A program made the translations under genes and the position numbers. Shown in pieces: positions 10,088-25,000 of a stretch of 64,000 nt of DNA; positions within the stretch are counted from its first letter, which is position 1, and each line of letters starts with the position of its first letter. The notes under the pieces were generated by a model. The model was not told the origin of the DNA. It saw only the letters and a program-made list of their open reading frames with translations, and searched no databases. This DNA is from Gyrodactylus bullatarudis (taxonomy: Eukaryota > Platyhelminthes > Monogenea > Gyrodactylidea > Gyrodactylidae): NCBI GenBank assembly GCA_012064415.1, contig SSNU01000129.1, forward strand, positions 277,438 to 341,437. Reading direction: 5' to 3'.

Positions 10088-13000
10088 ATGTTAACCTGCA
10101 TTGGTTTCGTGTATTTAGCTACATTTGCTCTGAGTACGTTAAATATAAACGCTGTCAACATTGGAGTTAAAAAGATATGCAAACTGCTGGATGAGACTCC
10201 TCCAAATACTTTGCTTTATGAGAATGATACAAACGATGGATGCGTTATGATTGATCGAGGAAAGGTTTATTTTGAACGTAATCAGGATATCAAGTTAACT
10301 CTTGTCTCAGTTGATAATCCATTCGCCAAATATTTCCGAATCGATCCGAATAATTATACACTCTTGACAGGTAACACAAAGATAGATCGAGAAAGAATTT
10401 GCTACGATGATGAAGACTCTGATACTGGACGTTCTGAGTGTTGTCAATCTAGGAAACGAGAATGTCTTCTCCCATTTATGGCCAAAATTGTATTCATGTC
10501 CCAGAATACAGTAACACAAACTGACTACATAGATTTCTATGTCCTACTCATCGATCTTAATGACAACTCACCCAAATTTAAAGATTCCTTGCTCAAGATT
10601 GACCTATCGGAGGATGCAAAGAGTGGTGATAAAATAAAACTGCCTTCTGCCATAGATCAAGATTCAAATGAATTTAGTATCAGGGGGTATGTTAATATTT
10701 ATCATGTTTTCACACATTTCTCATACTTTTATTCACGGTCCATGAATCATTTAAAATTCTCACTATTTCCATTTACACTCAGTATCTTGATCTGAATTCA
10801 TTTATCATTTTATTCTGAGTGGGAAATTTTGTATATTGATAACGGAAGACTGATAAAGAAACAGTATCATAACACGATTTCTGTTTATCTCCCAGCTGGG
10901 ATCAGTTAAAGGAATTTTTGGAAATCTGATTCAATCCCAACTCTGCATCTCTTCTCTAATGAAAACAAGGAATTTTTTTAAATTGAATTATTAATTTGGA
11001 AAATATTTTCTGATTCCTTTTCATAGAGAATACCGGAATAGAATTTCTAGGTCCCATGTCTTTACAAAATATTTTTAATAATTTCAATTCTTCCCTGATG
11101 ATAACTAATTTCTGTCAAGGTTGATGGAATTCTCAACTCCTTCAAACTCATAAAAGTACAAAGATGGATTAAAATAATTATTTTTATTTCAATTGATTAG
11201 GAGGTTTTAAAAGAACTTTGCGTTTAGATTTTACAAATACTAAAGTTGGTTGACATGAAGTAGGGAATCTATGATTTTTACGAAAATCTCAATTTTTCAT
11301 CAAAAATCCGATAATGTTAAAGATTTTTTGGAATCCTACTGATGTTGCCCACTTGTACGATTTGAAGAAAAAAATTATTTCCATGAAAAATATGGTCATT
11401 TTTTAAATTTCGATATGGCATTGAAATCCCATTTTTACGAACTTTGAAATTCGACTCCCATACGATAATGAACTCATGCATTAGAACCGATTCAGCATAT
11501 CCGGCTTTCTTTTCTTATAATGATCCTGAAAATCAACATTTGATCACACTCTCACATTGAAATCAACAAAAACTTTCAGTTCAAAACTCGAAAAACGGGA
11601 TTTTGGCGCCAAATCGAAATTTGAAAAATGACCATATTTTTCATAAAAATATATTTTTTCAGAATTTGTTTTCTTTAAATGGTGAGTAGGATTCTAAAAA
11701 ATCTTTAACAAAGTCGAATTTTTGATGTCTTTTCTAAACTAACGGCTATTCTTGTAAAATATTTGTGTGCAGTGGGTAAAAAGTCAACAGTTCCTCCTAT
11801 CCTAAATAAACAAAGCAGCTTACTTGGAGATAATTATGCTTTGTGATGTCAAGAATCTTAATGAGTCCCAACTCGAATATGACGAATAAAAAAACGTGAA
11901 AGTCATTTATGTAAAAATAATTTCTTTAGGGTCATTAGTAAAACTAACGCAATTTTAAGTTTGAAACTCCAAATTCCAACTGTATTTTCTGACCAAAATA
12001 TTCAATAAATCGTAAGATTTTTCTTGATAATCATCCAATTCGAAAATCTTTTGATTTTTATTTCAAATTATTAATCTTTTTTTTCTTAGATGACCTTAAG
12101 CTAGGATTGACATTAAAAAAATTTATTTTCCAGCTATCGGCTTATTCACAAGCAATCAAAAGTTCACCCCTTCATATTGAACAAGTATTCGAGAGATAAA
12201 AATATGAACTATCCAAGTTATTTAGAGAGGGAACTGGTTGAAGTGGACTCTCCTACAGACGATATTTATTTGGAACTCACACAACCACTCGATAGAGAGA
12301 TACAACAAAATTATTCTTTTATTCTGCAAGCTGAAGATCGTGGAGTCCCACCAATGATTGGAAATCTTGATGTTTTTGTGAGTTTATCTTATACAATGTG
12401 ACATTAACTCGTGAAATAAAAAGAAAATAATGCTAATCACTACTAGAGCTATAGCTTATTGAGTTCAAGCTCGTCAAATCATGAAACTTTTCTATATTGA
12501 AGCCTTGACAAATGAAGAACCATCTTCACTTTTGGTCAGTTCAATTTCCTTGGCTGAAAGTTGACTAATGCAGAAGCTTCTTCCTATCCACATATTTTAT
12601 TCAGGACTGTATGGTTGTAAAAATTAGCTGAAGACATATTAGAGTCTACTCAATGTTGAATTGATAAGATCTCCTTGTCACCTAAAATAAAACAAATTAT
12701 TCAAATTCTACATGCCTTGAAACAGTTTCTAAAAACCTAATTATCTACAAGAATTCATTCAAGTCAAAAGCCATTTTATTATTAGAAAATTGTTTAAATA
12801 ACAGAGCGCGAAATCATATTATTACATCAAAAATTGACAGAATCAATCCTTAGTAATAAAGATTTGTATAATTTTCAAAATTATCGTAATCAATAGAAAG
12901 AGCTCTGTCGAAAAAATTATTCCCTAGTCTAATGAATATGTTTGCAGATAAAGCTATTTTAAATGTAGTTAGGAATCTATGATTTTTTCGAAAACCTCGA

Positions 13001-16000
13001 TTTTTTCATCAAAAATTCGAATATACATTGAGCACATCTTTCCAATGATTCGCATTTATTTTATTTATTTTTTATTATTTAATTTTATATAACTTGACTG
13101 ATCTTCGGACTGAAGTCTTTTCAGTTTTATTTGATACTCTCAGAAATATTTCAAAGATGAATTTTTTAAATATTCAACAAAGGAAATCTCTTAGTTTTTC
13201 CTTGATGTGTAGAAAGTTAGAAATAAAGAACATGAAGTACATTTATCGCCATGATGACGATTATAATATTTAATTATGAACATTAAATACTTATAACAGC
13301 CACACAAGAATCAACCCTCCAGCTCGGGAATGTAGATATATTTTTTTAAATGAACATTAACAAGAAATTACATATTTATAAAACTCCTAATACAATGTTG
13401 CATAACGGCCAGGAATAAAGAGAAAGTGAGAGAGTGAGGATTTAAAAAGAAAAATGGCAACAGTTGCTTTCATTTTCTTTTCAAAGTTGCTTTTGCAAAC
13501 TCGTTGACATTAGGATGGGATTTCTGTCCATGTGTACGTCGTACATATATTATTGTCTCTGTTATCATCAGTGCATTATAATGAAACCAAATCTATTAAA
13601 TTGTTTATTAAGAGAGGTAGACGAAAAATTGCCATGCCCTCTAGGAATCTTTGCCAATCATGTAGGAAATTAACTTATTAATTAAATGTACATACAGACC
13701 ATTCCTTATCGTTTTATTTTTCACGTGATTTTTTTCTGGTATTCTCTGTATGGAAAATATTGAAGAGTTGAAATTATGCGAAATCATATTCAAGAACGAC
13801 TAAAGCTAGTTGACATGAAGATGTGAATTTACTATTTTCACAAAAAACTCAGCATCTTCCTCCTTGGATAGTTGGGTGAAGAAATTATTTTTTGAATTCC
13901 TTGATGAAATTATCCTGTAGGTTTTTGGCCCTTATGGAGTCTTTATTTCGAATTCAAGGTTTTGAAGCTACAAAATGCTCATATTAGGGATCAACATTAG
14001 AATTAGAATTTGGCTAAAGAGGCTTACAAAAGTTTGTTATCGAACTATTTGAATTGTTCAATTATCACGAAGGAAAATGATCAAAAATTTAGAAGTTTAA
14101 CTTTTTCTTAGAGATGGCGAGTTTCTCTCGAACACAACGTCTAATGATGATCTGATAAGTTGGTATTGAATTGATTTAAATCTTCGAAATCGACTAAAAA
14201 TTTTTAGCTCAAATTTTCCCAGAGTTTCATTATCTCATTCCTGTATTAGAGAAGAAAATGAACAAAAGTAGGATCAACTCCTCTATTTTTCCTAATGCAT
14301 CACCATTATCCTTTCTCTGATTGGTCGATTCATGGACTATGATTCTAGCACTAATTAATGAGGAATTCGATAGATACATTCTTTATGCAGATAATATGCG
14401 TGAGTTCTGTATACGAGACTAGTTTGGGAATTTTCATCCCAAAGACTCTAATCTTGACATACTACAGTGGATTTGAGAGAAATCCATAAGAAATTAAACA
14501 AGAAGAAACCTCATTAATAATCAATCATGGGTAAGCACAAAACAGCCTAATAACAGTAAAGAAAGTATTAGCTTGGTTTATAATCCCCATAACCAGTAAG
14601 TAAGGGAGGTCATTGGTGAAAAGATTATGTCACGATAAATACTAATATATCATTGATTGAGAACACGTAACGTTATTTTAAAAAAATGATTAGAAAATAA
14701 AGATTGACAGAATAATTGACCCAGCTGTTAAAATAAAGGAGAAATGTTGTCTTGTACTAACCACGTAGAATTGAACTACTTAACAGTCATATCATATATA
14801 TATTAGCCTGCTATTTAGTTTTCTTTCCCTTCAAGGAATCCATCTAGCATATTCAAGAAGAATTGAACAGTTAATTAACTCTGGCCTCATTTTCAAGATT
14901 AACTAAATGAATAATGCACAAGTTGGTAGACTTTACTTTTTCTCTTTTACCCTGGGGCAAAAGGAGTCTATCTAGCCTGCATCCATTCCAGTTTACTATG
15001 TACTCAAATATTTTATTAAGAAAATATGCTTCTTTTTCATTATAATCAACAACAAAAATGCATAGATTATATACATATGAATATTATATATATGAGCATT
15101 GTTTGAGTTCCAGATCTTGCTTCTGTATGTATCTTTATGGAATATAAATGAGCTTCCTTTCGGAAAAATATATCATTAACTTTGTATAGTACTTCTCTTC
15201 TGTGTCAAGAAAATTGTAATTTATCCGCCAAAAGCAAAAAAGATTGATTGATTGAATCAAAATCTATTTCAGGGGTTTTTCTTCCATTCATTTTTTATCC
15301 TTTTCTAGCGAATCTGAATTCATTTTTGAAAGATTATAGAGGTCAAAATTAGTATTTTTTGGCCCTGAAACTAGTTATCTTCTGAACTATAAGAGATATC
15401 GAGCAGGCGATTGAATATTATTTTAGGATAGAAAGTTAATAATTACTTTATTTAACGATCTCAGTAAATAGGTTTTCAAAAAAACTCTTCTTTAAGTAAA
15501 TTGAGCTTTCTTTTGAAAAAATATATCATTAAATTGATTACTTCTCTTCTGTGTGAGGAAATTGTTATTTATCTGCCAAAAGCAAAATATGACAAGACCT
15601 ATGAGAGCTCGAAAAATTCTATTAGACTTAACCATTGAAAGAAGAGATCTTGAATTTAAATGGGAAAATTATCATCAAAAATCTTATCAAATATTCTAGT
15701 AAGAAAGTAAAGCTAGTTAGGATAGGCAGGAAGAAAAAAGTACTTTCTGAATCTCATGATGAAATAAACCCGAAAGGTGTTTGAATAAACAAAATTTCAG
15801 AAATCTGATATAAATTAGGCAATTTTGCATTCGAGAAGGGCCAAATTAATATTTTTTAACGATTTAATACTGATCAAAACATTCGAATTTTGTTATAGAG
15901 GTTATAGAGAGAAATTCTCCATTTCCAAGAAAAAGTCAAACCAAATTTTATGTCATTTAACTTGTAATTGGAAAATTAAGAAGAAATCTTCCACATTAAA

Positions 16001-19000
16001 GAAGAACTTTCCTATATGCATTCACATAATATATTAACATTTCTCGGGTTCTTTTCATGATAGAATTCCAGAAATATCCGACTACCATAAGTTGATTAAT
16101 TTCTTTTAAAATATTCAGAGGTTGCCAGCTGAAAGTCATGCCAGCAAAGTTTTTTTGGTGAATAAAGCTTTATTTTCGTCAGTTCTTTACTGACCAGATA
16201 CCGACTTTATTCAAAAGCTTTGATAAAATTCGACAGTGTTAACGTTCGCATTATAATTACGTTCACTATAATAATTATTACCAAATTTTTATCATAGTTA
16301 CTTTTTGAATTATAGAAAAATTCGACTGTGCCCACAATCGGAAACAAGAAACCAAAATTCACTCTTGTTGTTATTATATATCATCATTTATCAGATTATA
16401 TTACGGAAAGCATATTGCCGATCGAATAATTTTGGACAGTAAAGATTTGAGTATATTTTCTTCTTAATTTCTTTAATCAAAAAATTGCATGTTTCCCTTC
16501 TCAATAATTCATCACATGTCTAAAAGTGTATGCATTTCCCAGAGTTACATTGAATATAAATACATTTTGAGGTGATGAGAGATGCTCTTATGAATTTTTA
16601 ATTCAAAAGGGTATCTCTTTTATTGATTCTACATACAAAAATGAATTGACTTGCGCTCATTGTGTCCTTGGCTCACTTCTTGTTCTAATCTAAAGCTAGT
16701 TGACATCAAGATGGAAATTCACCATTTTTACAAAACTGGCCAAAATCAGGCTACTTTTTGAAATTCAAAAATTTGCCAAATTTCCACTTTTTCAATGTGT
16801 GATTTTGGAATTTTCATTGATTTCAAGGAGATGAATCGATTAAATTCCAAAATATAGAATAAACAATTCGAAATCTATAAATCTTCTCGAATATGCAAAA
16901 ATCTCAGCTCTATCATTCGCCAAACTCGTGCTATACTAATTCAAAGAGAGTTGATTTTTTCCAAAATTTTTATTTTAATTTGAAACGTTTTTTGATCTAT
17001 GAAAGTCATAGATAAAAAGTAAGATATTTTTATCCAGTCATCATACACGTAGAATTCAAATATACAATCGCCTGAACTCTATCTGGTAAAACTTTCAAAA
17101 TGGCCAACTTTTGGATCAAAATCTGACTAAACTTTTGATCGATAACTCCTGAACTAAAAATAATTGCGTTAAAACAACTGTGTATTCGTAAGCAGCGTAA
17201 ACACAAACCATTCTATAGAATCGTGTTCGTCTTTTTGTTATCACCGCAAGGGATTCGTTTTCATTTCATCGATGTTAACAAGCCTTCAGTCTCTCATTCA
17301 GAAAAAAAACTGCAAATCAAGAGGGCGCAAATTAGCCCAATCTTTTGACTCATTTCATTGGACCTCTAAAAATAGTGAATTCTCTTTTTTATGTCTAGTA
17401 GTTTTATGTTGTAGCAAAGTCTTGATTCAAAAGACTGAATTTCTCACTAATTCTGACGCATGAACTTCAAAAGTTATTTATAATGAAATGATAAAAACCA
17501 AAGATAATCTATGCACTTGAAAAGTGAAATCTTTTCTTTGTTTTAGCAAAGTGCTCTCAATGACGTCCTATTTTTATACTCTGTATGTAAGATTGTAAGA
17601 TGTAAGTATACAATTATCTTCTTAACTTGTAAAAGTTTAATATGGAAGCAGGCATAATTTCTGGGAAATATATAGCTATATAGGACTCCTATATATTATA
17701 GGAGGGGACTTTTCTTCAATTGTGGCATTGTCTCCATCCAAATGATGGAATATTCTCTCTCTCTCTCCCTTCCTCGCCTTAGTTTATTTGTGTTCAATGT
17801 CAGAATTCATTCCTCATATTTACACTGGTCAGGGAAAAAGAAAGAACTCTATTATATTATACTTTATCTAGCCATATCTGGGCAGAATATGGAATTCCAG
17901 TTTTTTTATTTATCAATTTCTGGGAAAGATTTATCTCTTCAGGCAATCTCTCTATTTTATTCCTTTCTTTCACTCCGACTGGACAGTGAGAAAATAAATT
18001 CTCATAACAGTATTCATACTGCTCACATTCTAGATAATTCGGAACTAGACAGGTTTTGGGGACATTTTTCAATATTTTCATCTATTGTAACTCTATTGGT
18101 TTGGCAGATTTCTGAAGATCACGTCATGATTCCAGGTCAGCAACCCAAAAATATCTTTGACGAAATCAGACAACCTATGTCTTCCAATTAAAGTTTTAAT
18201 TGAAGCCAAAAGTGTAAACTTGCATTAGTAAACTTTTTGGCCAAATAATGCAATTTTTCCATTGCTAAATTTTGGGCACCTTGTGAAAGGGTTAAGAATA
18301 AATATGAAATTCATAGGAGAAGTCTAATTATTAAAATTTTTAGATAAAGATTACAGATAAGAATGACAATCATCCGATATTTTTAAACCATTCTGTCCAA
18401 TTGACAATATCCGAGAATACAGGGATCGGTGAAAGAGTGTATCAGTTAAAGGCGACAGACCCAGACGAAGGCTTAGGTGGAATGGTCAACTATCAACTGT
18501 TGGATAGTGGCGACAAGAGAAATACATTCATTGTCGATCCCAACAAGGGCTATATCATTTTGAATAATAGACTTGATTATGAAACCAAGAAAAAGTACGA
18601 CCTTTCAGTTATTGCCAAGGATGTTCTTGGAGATTCTGGACAAGATGAAGCTATGCTAACAGTAAGCGAATATAATTTACATATTCTTTCCCGGGGCAAT
18701 CTAAATTGATCGTAGAATAAATTCATTTTAGAAATAAATAAATAATTACAAAAACTCTAAAGACTTTTATTTAAATCTATTCAATTGAAAAGACAATTTT
18801 TGAACCGTTATCATTTCACGTTTCTAAAAAAATTACTATTAAGTTCTAAATAACTGTATTTAATTCTTGAGTTCGATTTAAAAATGTTTAAACTTGAGCT
18901 AAAAAAATATGCAGAGTTTTTTACATTCAGTAATCCTTCATTTTATCGCAAAAGTTTTTTGATTCCTGACATCTGAAACGAGTAAATCAAAAAACGGGCT

Positions 19001-22000
19001 CAAAATTAGACGAAGAATTCGAATTTGGTCAGAAATATTTAGAGAAATTAGCCATGTTCAAGAACAAAAATCAAAATTTTGGTTTTTCTTCTTTGAGATT
19101 ATTGGAAAATGGTAGATTTACTACTAAAAAGGTTTTTTGAACAAATTCGATTCATTTGTCTAAAGTCGATCCCAAATCAGTATTTAATTGCTTCAAATCT
19201 TTGAAATCAAATTTTGATGATTTAAATAGCCCCTGATATTTGTCATCTTTTGTTAATTTTTAATCTTTGAGACCTACTACTACTACTCAATATTAACCTG
19301 CCCTCTGTACTATTAGAAATAAATATTAAGTTATTCTAAATAATCATTATTTTATTACTGAAGGAAATGAAAATATTATAACTAAAATTCTAGGTACTGC
19401 AAGTATAAATTTTCCATCTATAATATTCCATTCTGAAGAGCAATGTAGCAGATGAATTGGATTTTAGACTCTAAGAGTCGTTATTTTGAGGATGAAATTG
19501 AAAATTAGCTTTGCTATTAATAAGATGCTTTTTTGAAGATCCATGTAGCAGATGAAAATGATGAAGCTCCTCAAATCCAACTTGAATGTAACTCTGATAG
19601 TCGAGTTCGTTATCTGGATAAAGATTCCAAAGATTATACAACTTTTAGCTGGTCAGTACGAGAATCGATAGCTAGCGACATTAAAACTCCTATGCTGATA
19701 GCTTTTGTCAGTGTCAGTGATAGAGATAGTGGCCAAGGTGGAAAAGTTGACTGTAAACTTAGCTCAGACAATATTGACGCAACCAATGAAGCTACATTCT
19801 CTCTCCAATCGATTGTTGAAGGGAAATACGAATTATTTCTTAGCTCTTCCATAGACTATGAAAGTCAATCTTTGATTAAGACCAAGGTTAGTTAATGAAT
19901 ACGTTTTTTTCTCTTCGGTAAATTGATACATTACATTACATAAGATAATTTGTCATGATTTTGGAGAGCCAAGGAAGACCTCTGTCAAGACAATACAAAT
20001 TCTTGTTGAAGATATTAATGACAATTGTCCAGAATTCGAAAAGAATAACTATTATGTAAGTAATATTTTGTGCTTGGTAAAAATTTATAGGCCTACATTC
20101 ATTATATATGGGTAGAAATCATATTTGGAAAATCAAAATTTTTCTTAATTCCGAATTAGTTCAAAAAGATGAGAATTTGATGCTCAATCGAGATATGAGT
20201 TATGCCATGATTTTCATAAAAATTGATTTTTCAAATTTTTTTTCTTCGTATGATGAATGTGAAATTCATGACCTAGATTTCATGAAAATCATGATAAAAT
20301 TCGAAAAAATTGAGAATTTTTTTAAAGTCATAAATTCCCATCTTTATATTTATTTGGTGTTGATAATAAAAATATTGGAGAGAATAATTATTAAGAAATA
20401 TGTGATCCAAAACCCTGGTTTTGATCGGTCAAGTAGACCTACATGAAACAGGTTTTTTAGAGTGCCTTTGAAGAGAAACTTTAATTATTACTGGAGTCTA
20501 CATTCATAAGGAAGATAGGAGAACGAACGAATGATAATTATCATTTATAAGTGATAAACGTTTTATTTCGCCGGGTCTCTTCAGACTTAATCCCGGGCTT
20601 TGATTATAATTGATTTAATTTCTTGAATGGATCTATTGACTTAAACCGTGCATATCTATTTGAATTTCACAAGATATCGAAATAAAAATATGACCATTAG
20701 AAAGAGCACAAAATTTTGCATAGGATTTAACGCTCTAAGATTTATGGAAAATATGAGCTCTAGCGAGCTTTTAAACCCGAAATATATGAAAATTTCCGTG
20801 AGTTTTTACAGCTACTCAAAGTTTAACGTCTGGTTTTAAAAAGAAAATTTTTTCGCGTCATATTGAAATATACCTCATTAGACGCAGAATTTTCCGTTCT
20901 TTTTAATGAGCTAATTTGTTTAATTGTGTTTTAGACAAGTAATTTGAAGAAATATGAGATCTAATTTCGGATTTTTTGCAAATTTTTAATTTTTTTCGAT
21001 AAATTTTTATAAAAAATAAGATTTTTGGAATTTGTTGAAAAATCTGCACAAACCCTGAAAAAATTATCGATATATCTAAAAAAATTTTTTTTTATTTCCC
21101 CCGTTTTATATACTATTACATTGCAAATTTTTCTGCTCTTCCATTGGATAGAAAGGAAATCAGGGAGGGGGTGTTCATTTTTTGACGATCCTGTTTCCAG
21201 GCTGCTTCATTTTTGTCGCTTTAGAAATCCATCCATTAGTAACTGTCCGCTGTGTCTTTTTCACCTCGTACTTGTACTCGTATTTGTACTAATTGTAAGT
21301 TGGCTCATAATTTGATTATCAACTACAGTTGACTTTTCGGATTGTTCATTGATTGCCATGTTCCTATGAAAAAGGAACTTGTCTTTCATATACTCAGATG
21401 CTTTTAAACTCTCTAAAACCTCTCTGATCCTGGCAATAAAGCCTAAAAAACTCAATTTTTCCTACTTCTAAAATATTCCCTTAAAAACGCGAGTTAAACG
21501 GAAAACTGAATGCACCAATGAATTCCTTGTAAAATTTTGGTATGTTTGTATCCCCTCGCGATATATTACGCTCTAATTTCTTCAGACTGGGGTGGCCATT
21601 GAGTTTCGGTTCCGGCTGTATCTATGTTAACGATGACTATTGAATCGTGTGAAAGGTTCTCACAATTTACTAGTGTTTCGTGAAAATAATTTGAGATCTA
21701 ATGATACACTCCATTATCGTGTGGAAGTCAAATTTCGATTTTGATCATTTTTACTGCTTGAATATTAATGTTATTTTCTGAGGTTACTGACTGCTAGGTT
21801 TAGGTTTTATTTTCGAGGAAATAAGGCAAAAAAATTAATAATATCTTCATAATCCGAAATTCCTTGACTGAATCTGTCAAAAAGGTATTATCAATTCCCC
21901 CATTTGATTTTAATCCCACTTTGAAATAAATAAAAATTTCGAATAAATAATTATTTTGTAACAACTCGAAGTTTGAAAAAATTCCATGTATTTCTTAATA

Positions 22001-25000
22001 ATATAAATTATAATTAATAATAATAAATAACAGTAATATTAAACAAGTTGTAAATTAATAGTATGACGAAATTTTACGAAGATTTTAGCAAATGCTATAT
22101 ACTACGAGAGCAATAGGTTATAAACGGTGGTTTAGATTCACATGGATATATATATGTAGTAACACTTTGCTCGAAGGTAAAAAAACTGTAATTTCTACAT
22201 TGTGATTGATCAAAACCAACTTCATATAAAAAACTTGATAAAATTATCATTTAGGAGACAAATATTTTATTGATATTTTTATTAAATTGCTATAATGTCG
22301 ATGTTTAAGGGTTTTATTATCAAAGTAAGGGGAAGCATGAAAAACAGAGAAAATCTAATGATTTATGTCGTTAATATACGTTGTAAGCATTCATTAGTTG
22401 CACTTACGTAGACTATAGAATGGAAACAGAAATTGTAGATTAGATGATTCTCTAATTTGCAAGGTTTATTCTGTTTTAAAAATTCAACGTTTATAATTTG
22501 ATTTGAGAAACACAGAAGAGAGAATATTTTTTCTGCTCAATGTTCAAGTTATCTGATTTTATGAAATAACGAGGTTTTCTCTTCTCGATAAGATGTGATT
22601 CAAGTTGGAAACTTTGATAGATACTGAATGATCATTAATTTTATTCCGAATCAGTGAAAAATGATCTAAAATTAGTTTTATAATAAAATTTATTAAAACT
22701 TAGGTCAATATTAGGATTCTCAGCCATGGTCATCCAAACGTTTCGACGGTGATTGTCTTCACACGCCTTCTTCAGTGGTACGACAAGTTAATCAAAAAAC
22801 AAAATACTATTTATATATTTTCATGATCTCATACCTATCGATTTTGTCCAATCAGATGAGTGAAAAGAATAATACAAGAGGCTGACCTATGATAATAAAG
22901 TATTGATAATCAGAGCAGGATAGGGGTATAATTTTTCATCAGATTTAATTTAACTTCCTTCTTTTGTCGTACCACTGAAGAAGGCGTGTGAAGACAATCA
23001 CCGTCGAAACGTTTGGATGACCATGGCTGAGAATCCTAATATTGACCTAAGTTTTAATAAATTTTATCATTAATTTTACTTTTCGTAGATTTAAAAGAAA
23101 GCTTGTATCTGTTCCTAATTTATTTTAAAACATCAATAAAAGGAATTGAAAAGAATATATTTTAGTTTTAAAAACAAAATATGCTATCAAGATATAGGAA
23201 ATTTGGTTAGCTTAATTTTTGCCAAAATTCAGATATATGAATCTGATAAGGCGGAAATTGCCTGATGTTATTTTTGTCAAAAATATTACGTTGATATTAA
23301 TTTTGGGTTCAATGACCAAAAAATCTATGTTTTATATCAATTTGTCTTTATGACTTTGAAAAGGACGTTGTATTCAAAAAGTTCATATATTCAAAAGATC
23401 ATATAAAAATTTGCCAAAAACCTAAATTTCATTCATTTATTCACCAAGAGTGATCCTGAAAATTAACTTTTATTCACTCTCACAAGTTCAAAGAAATGAA
23501 AATTTTAAATCAGTATAAATGTGCCTTTTTAAAATTTTCAAACCTTGATGAAATGATCGAGGATTTAGATTTGTTAACTGACCTATAAATTTGATACTCC
23601 TCTTGTTTTATCTCTAGAGCGAGATGGCTTTACTGGATCAAAACTTAACTCTCGTCACCAAAGAAATTTGAATAAACTTTTTCCAGGGGAGTTGAAGACC
23701 TTTTTTGCGAAAATTTTTGAACGAGATATTTTATATCCTATCATTGAGACGTGAATTGTTTTCTTTGATTTACCAATGTCGAGAAACAGATCTTGTAGAA
23801 GGCACTTCTTATCATGAAACCATGCGATGATTTAGAACTTTTAGGCTTGACTCAGACCAGACTTTATCAATTCCTGAATAGTTTGGTTACGTGTAAAATC
23901 TAAAAAGCTAATCACTGATTTCTAACCCTGGTTGTTTCACATCTGAATCGGAACAAGATCTGTTAACAATAGTATTAACAATAGTCAAATGATCATTCAT
24001 TATTTTTCACTGGCGGGTAAAAATGCTATTTTTACAAACTGGAAAATTTCAATTGTTAAAACTAACTAAGCTTTATTAGATTCACTCATGTGAAAAAAAT
24101 TTTTTTATTCCTCCAACAAAAACAACTACAAAAAAACCATAGAAATATATTTATGAAAGGAATTCTTTTGTTTCTTCTATATAGCGAATATCTACTATTA
24201 AATAACTTTTACAATATTTTTATATAATGCAGAGGGAAAGAACAAGATTGTATTTTTCCCTCTTCTACTACAAAGTAATAATTATAATCAAGAAGATAGA
24301 GATAGAGAGAGTTGAGAGGATGAAAATCAAATTTACCAGCAATGTTAATAGTAAGACTGCTGGTGCTTATGAAGTAAACTTTTACGATTCATTGATCTTT
24401 TTTACAGGGATGATTTAATGAAAGATTCGAGTAATAGAAAAATACTCATCTCAATCCCAAATGAAGTAAGAGATGGGAGAATAGCTCTAAATAGAATTAC
24501 TTTGGCATTTTCATGAGGAGTGAGCGCGAGTACCATGATTCTTGTTCTGCTACTCTCTACTCCTTTTTTGCCATATCTCTCTAGAGAATTAATTCAATTG
24601 TAAAGAAAAGAGACTGTCCTCTTTTTCTTCAATTACTCCCTACTAGGGACTCCACAGCATACTCATACTCTGTACTCTGGAATTCCTCTTGACAATGTAG
24701 AAAAAATACTTTTTTCAAGGTTTTCCGCTTATACATAAAATTACAGATAGAATAGAGGTACGCAAAAGGTTGTGGTGTACTGATGTTTCCAAACGAGAAC
24801 GAAATGGGTGCCTACTTAAATGATGTCTTAATAATAATAATAATAGTTTTATTTAAGAATACATATTCTGATATCTGTAAACATAAATAATTATTCATAT
24901 TATTTTGAGTACATTAATATATACTTGAGTTCATTTTTAAATTTATTCAAGCTTAGGTTTTTAAATGATATATTGAGATTTTTAAATATGTCTTTACATT

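Noticed and set aside
15825..16037. Lys-rich 70-aa ORF
   Set aside because: Composition follows AT-rich intron sequence; no motif or splice context.
17742..18125. Plus-strand open frame upstream of the QQ..EIRQ peptide
   Set aside because: Low-complexity, pyrimidine-rich translation with no conserved motif; only the last 22 codons have a relative.
22683..23067. Inverted repeat read as a CRISPR or rho-type terminator
   Set aside because: Single inverted pair with a 177-bp spacer in animal intronic DNA; not a repeat array.
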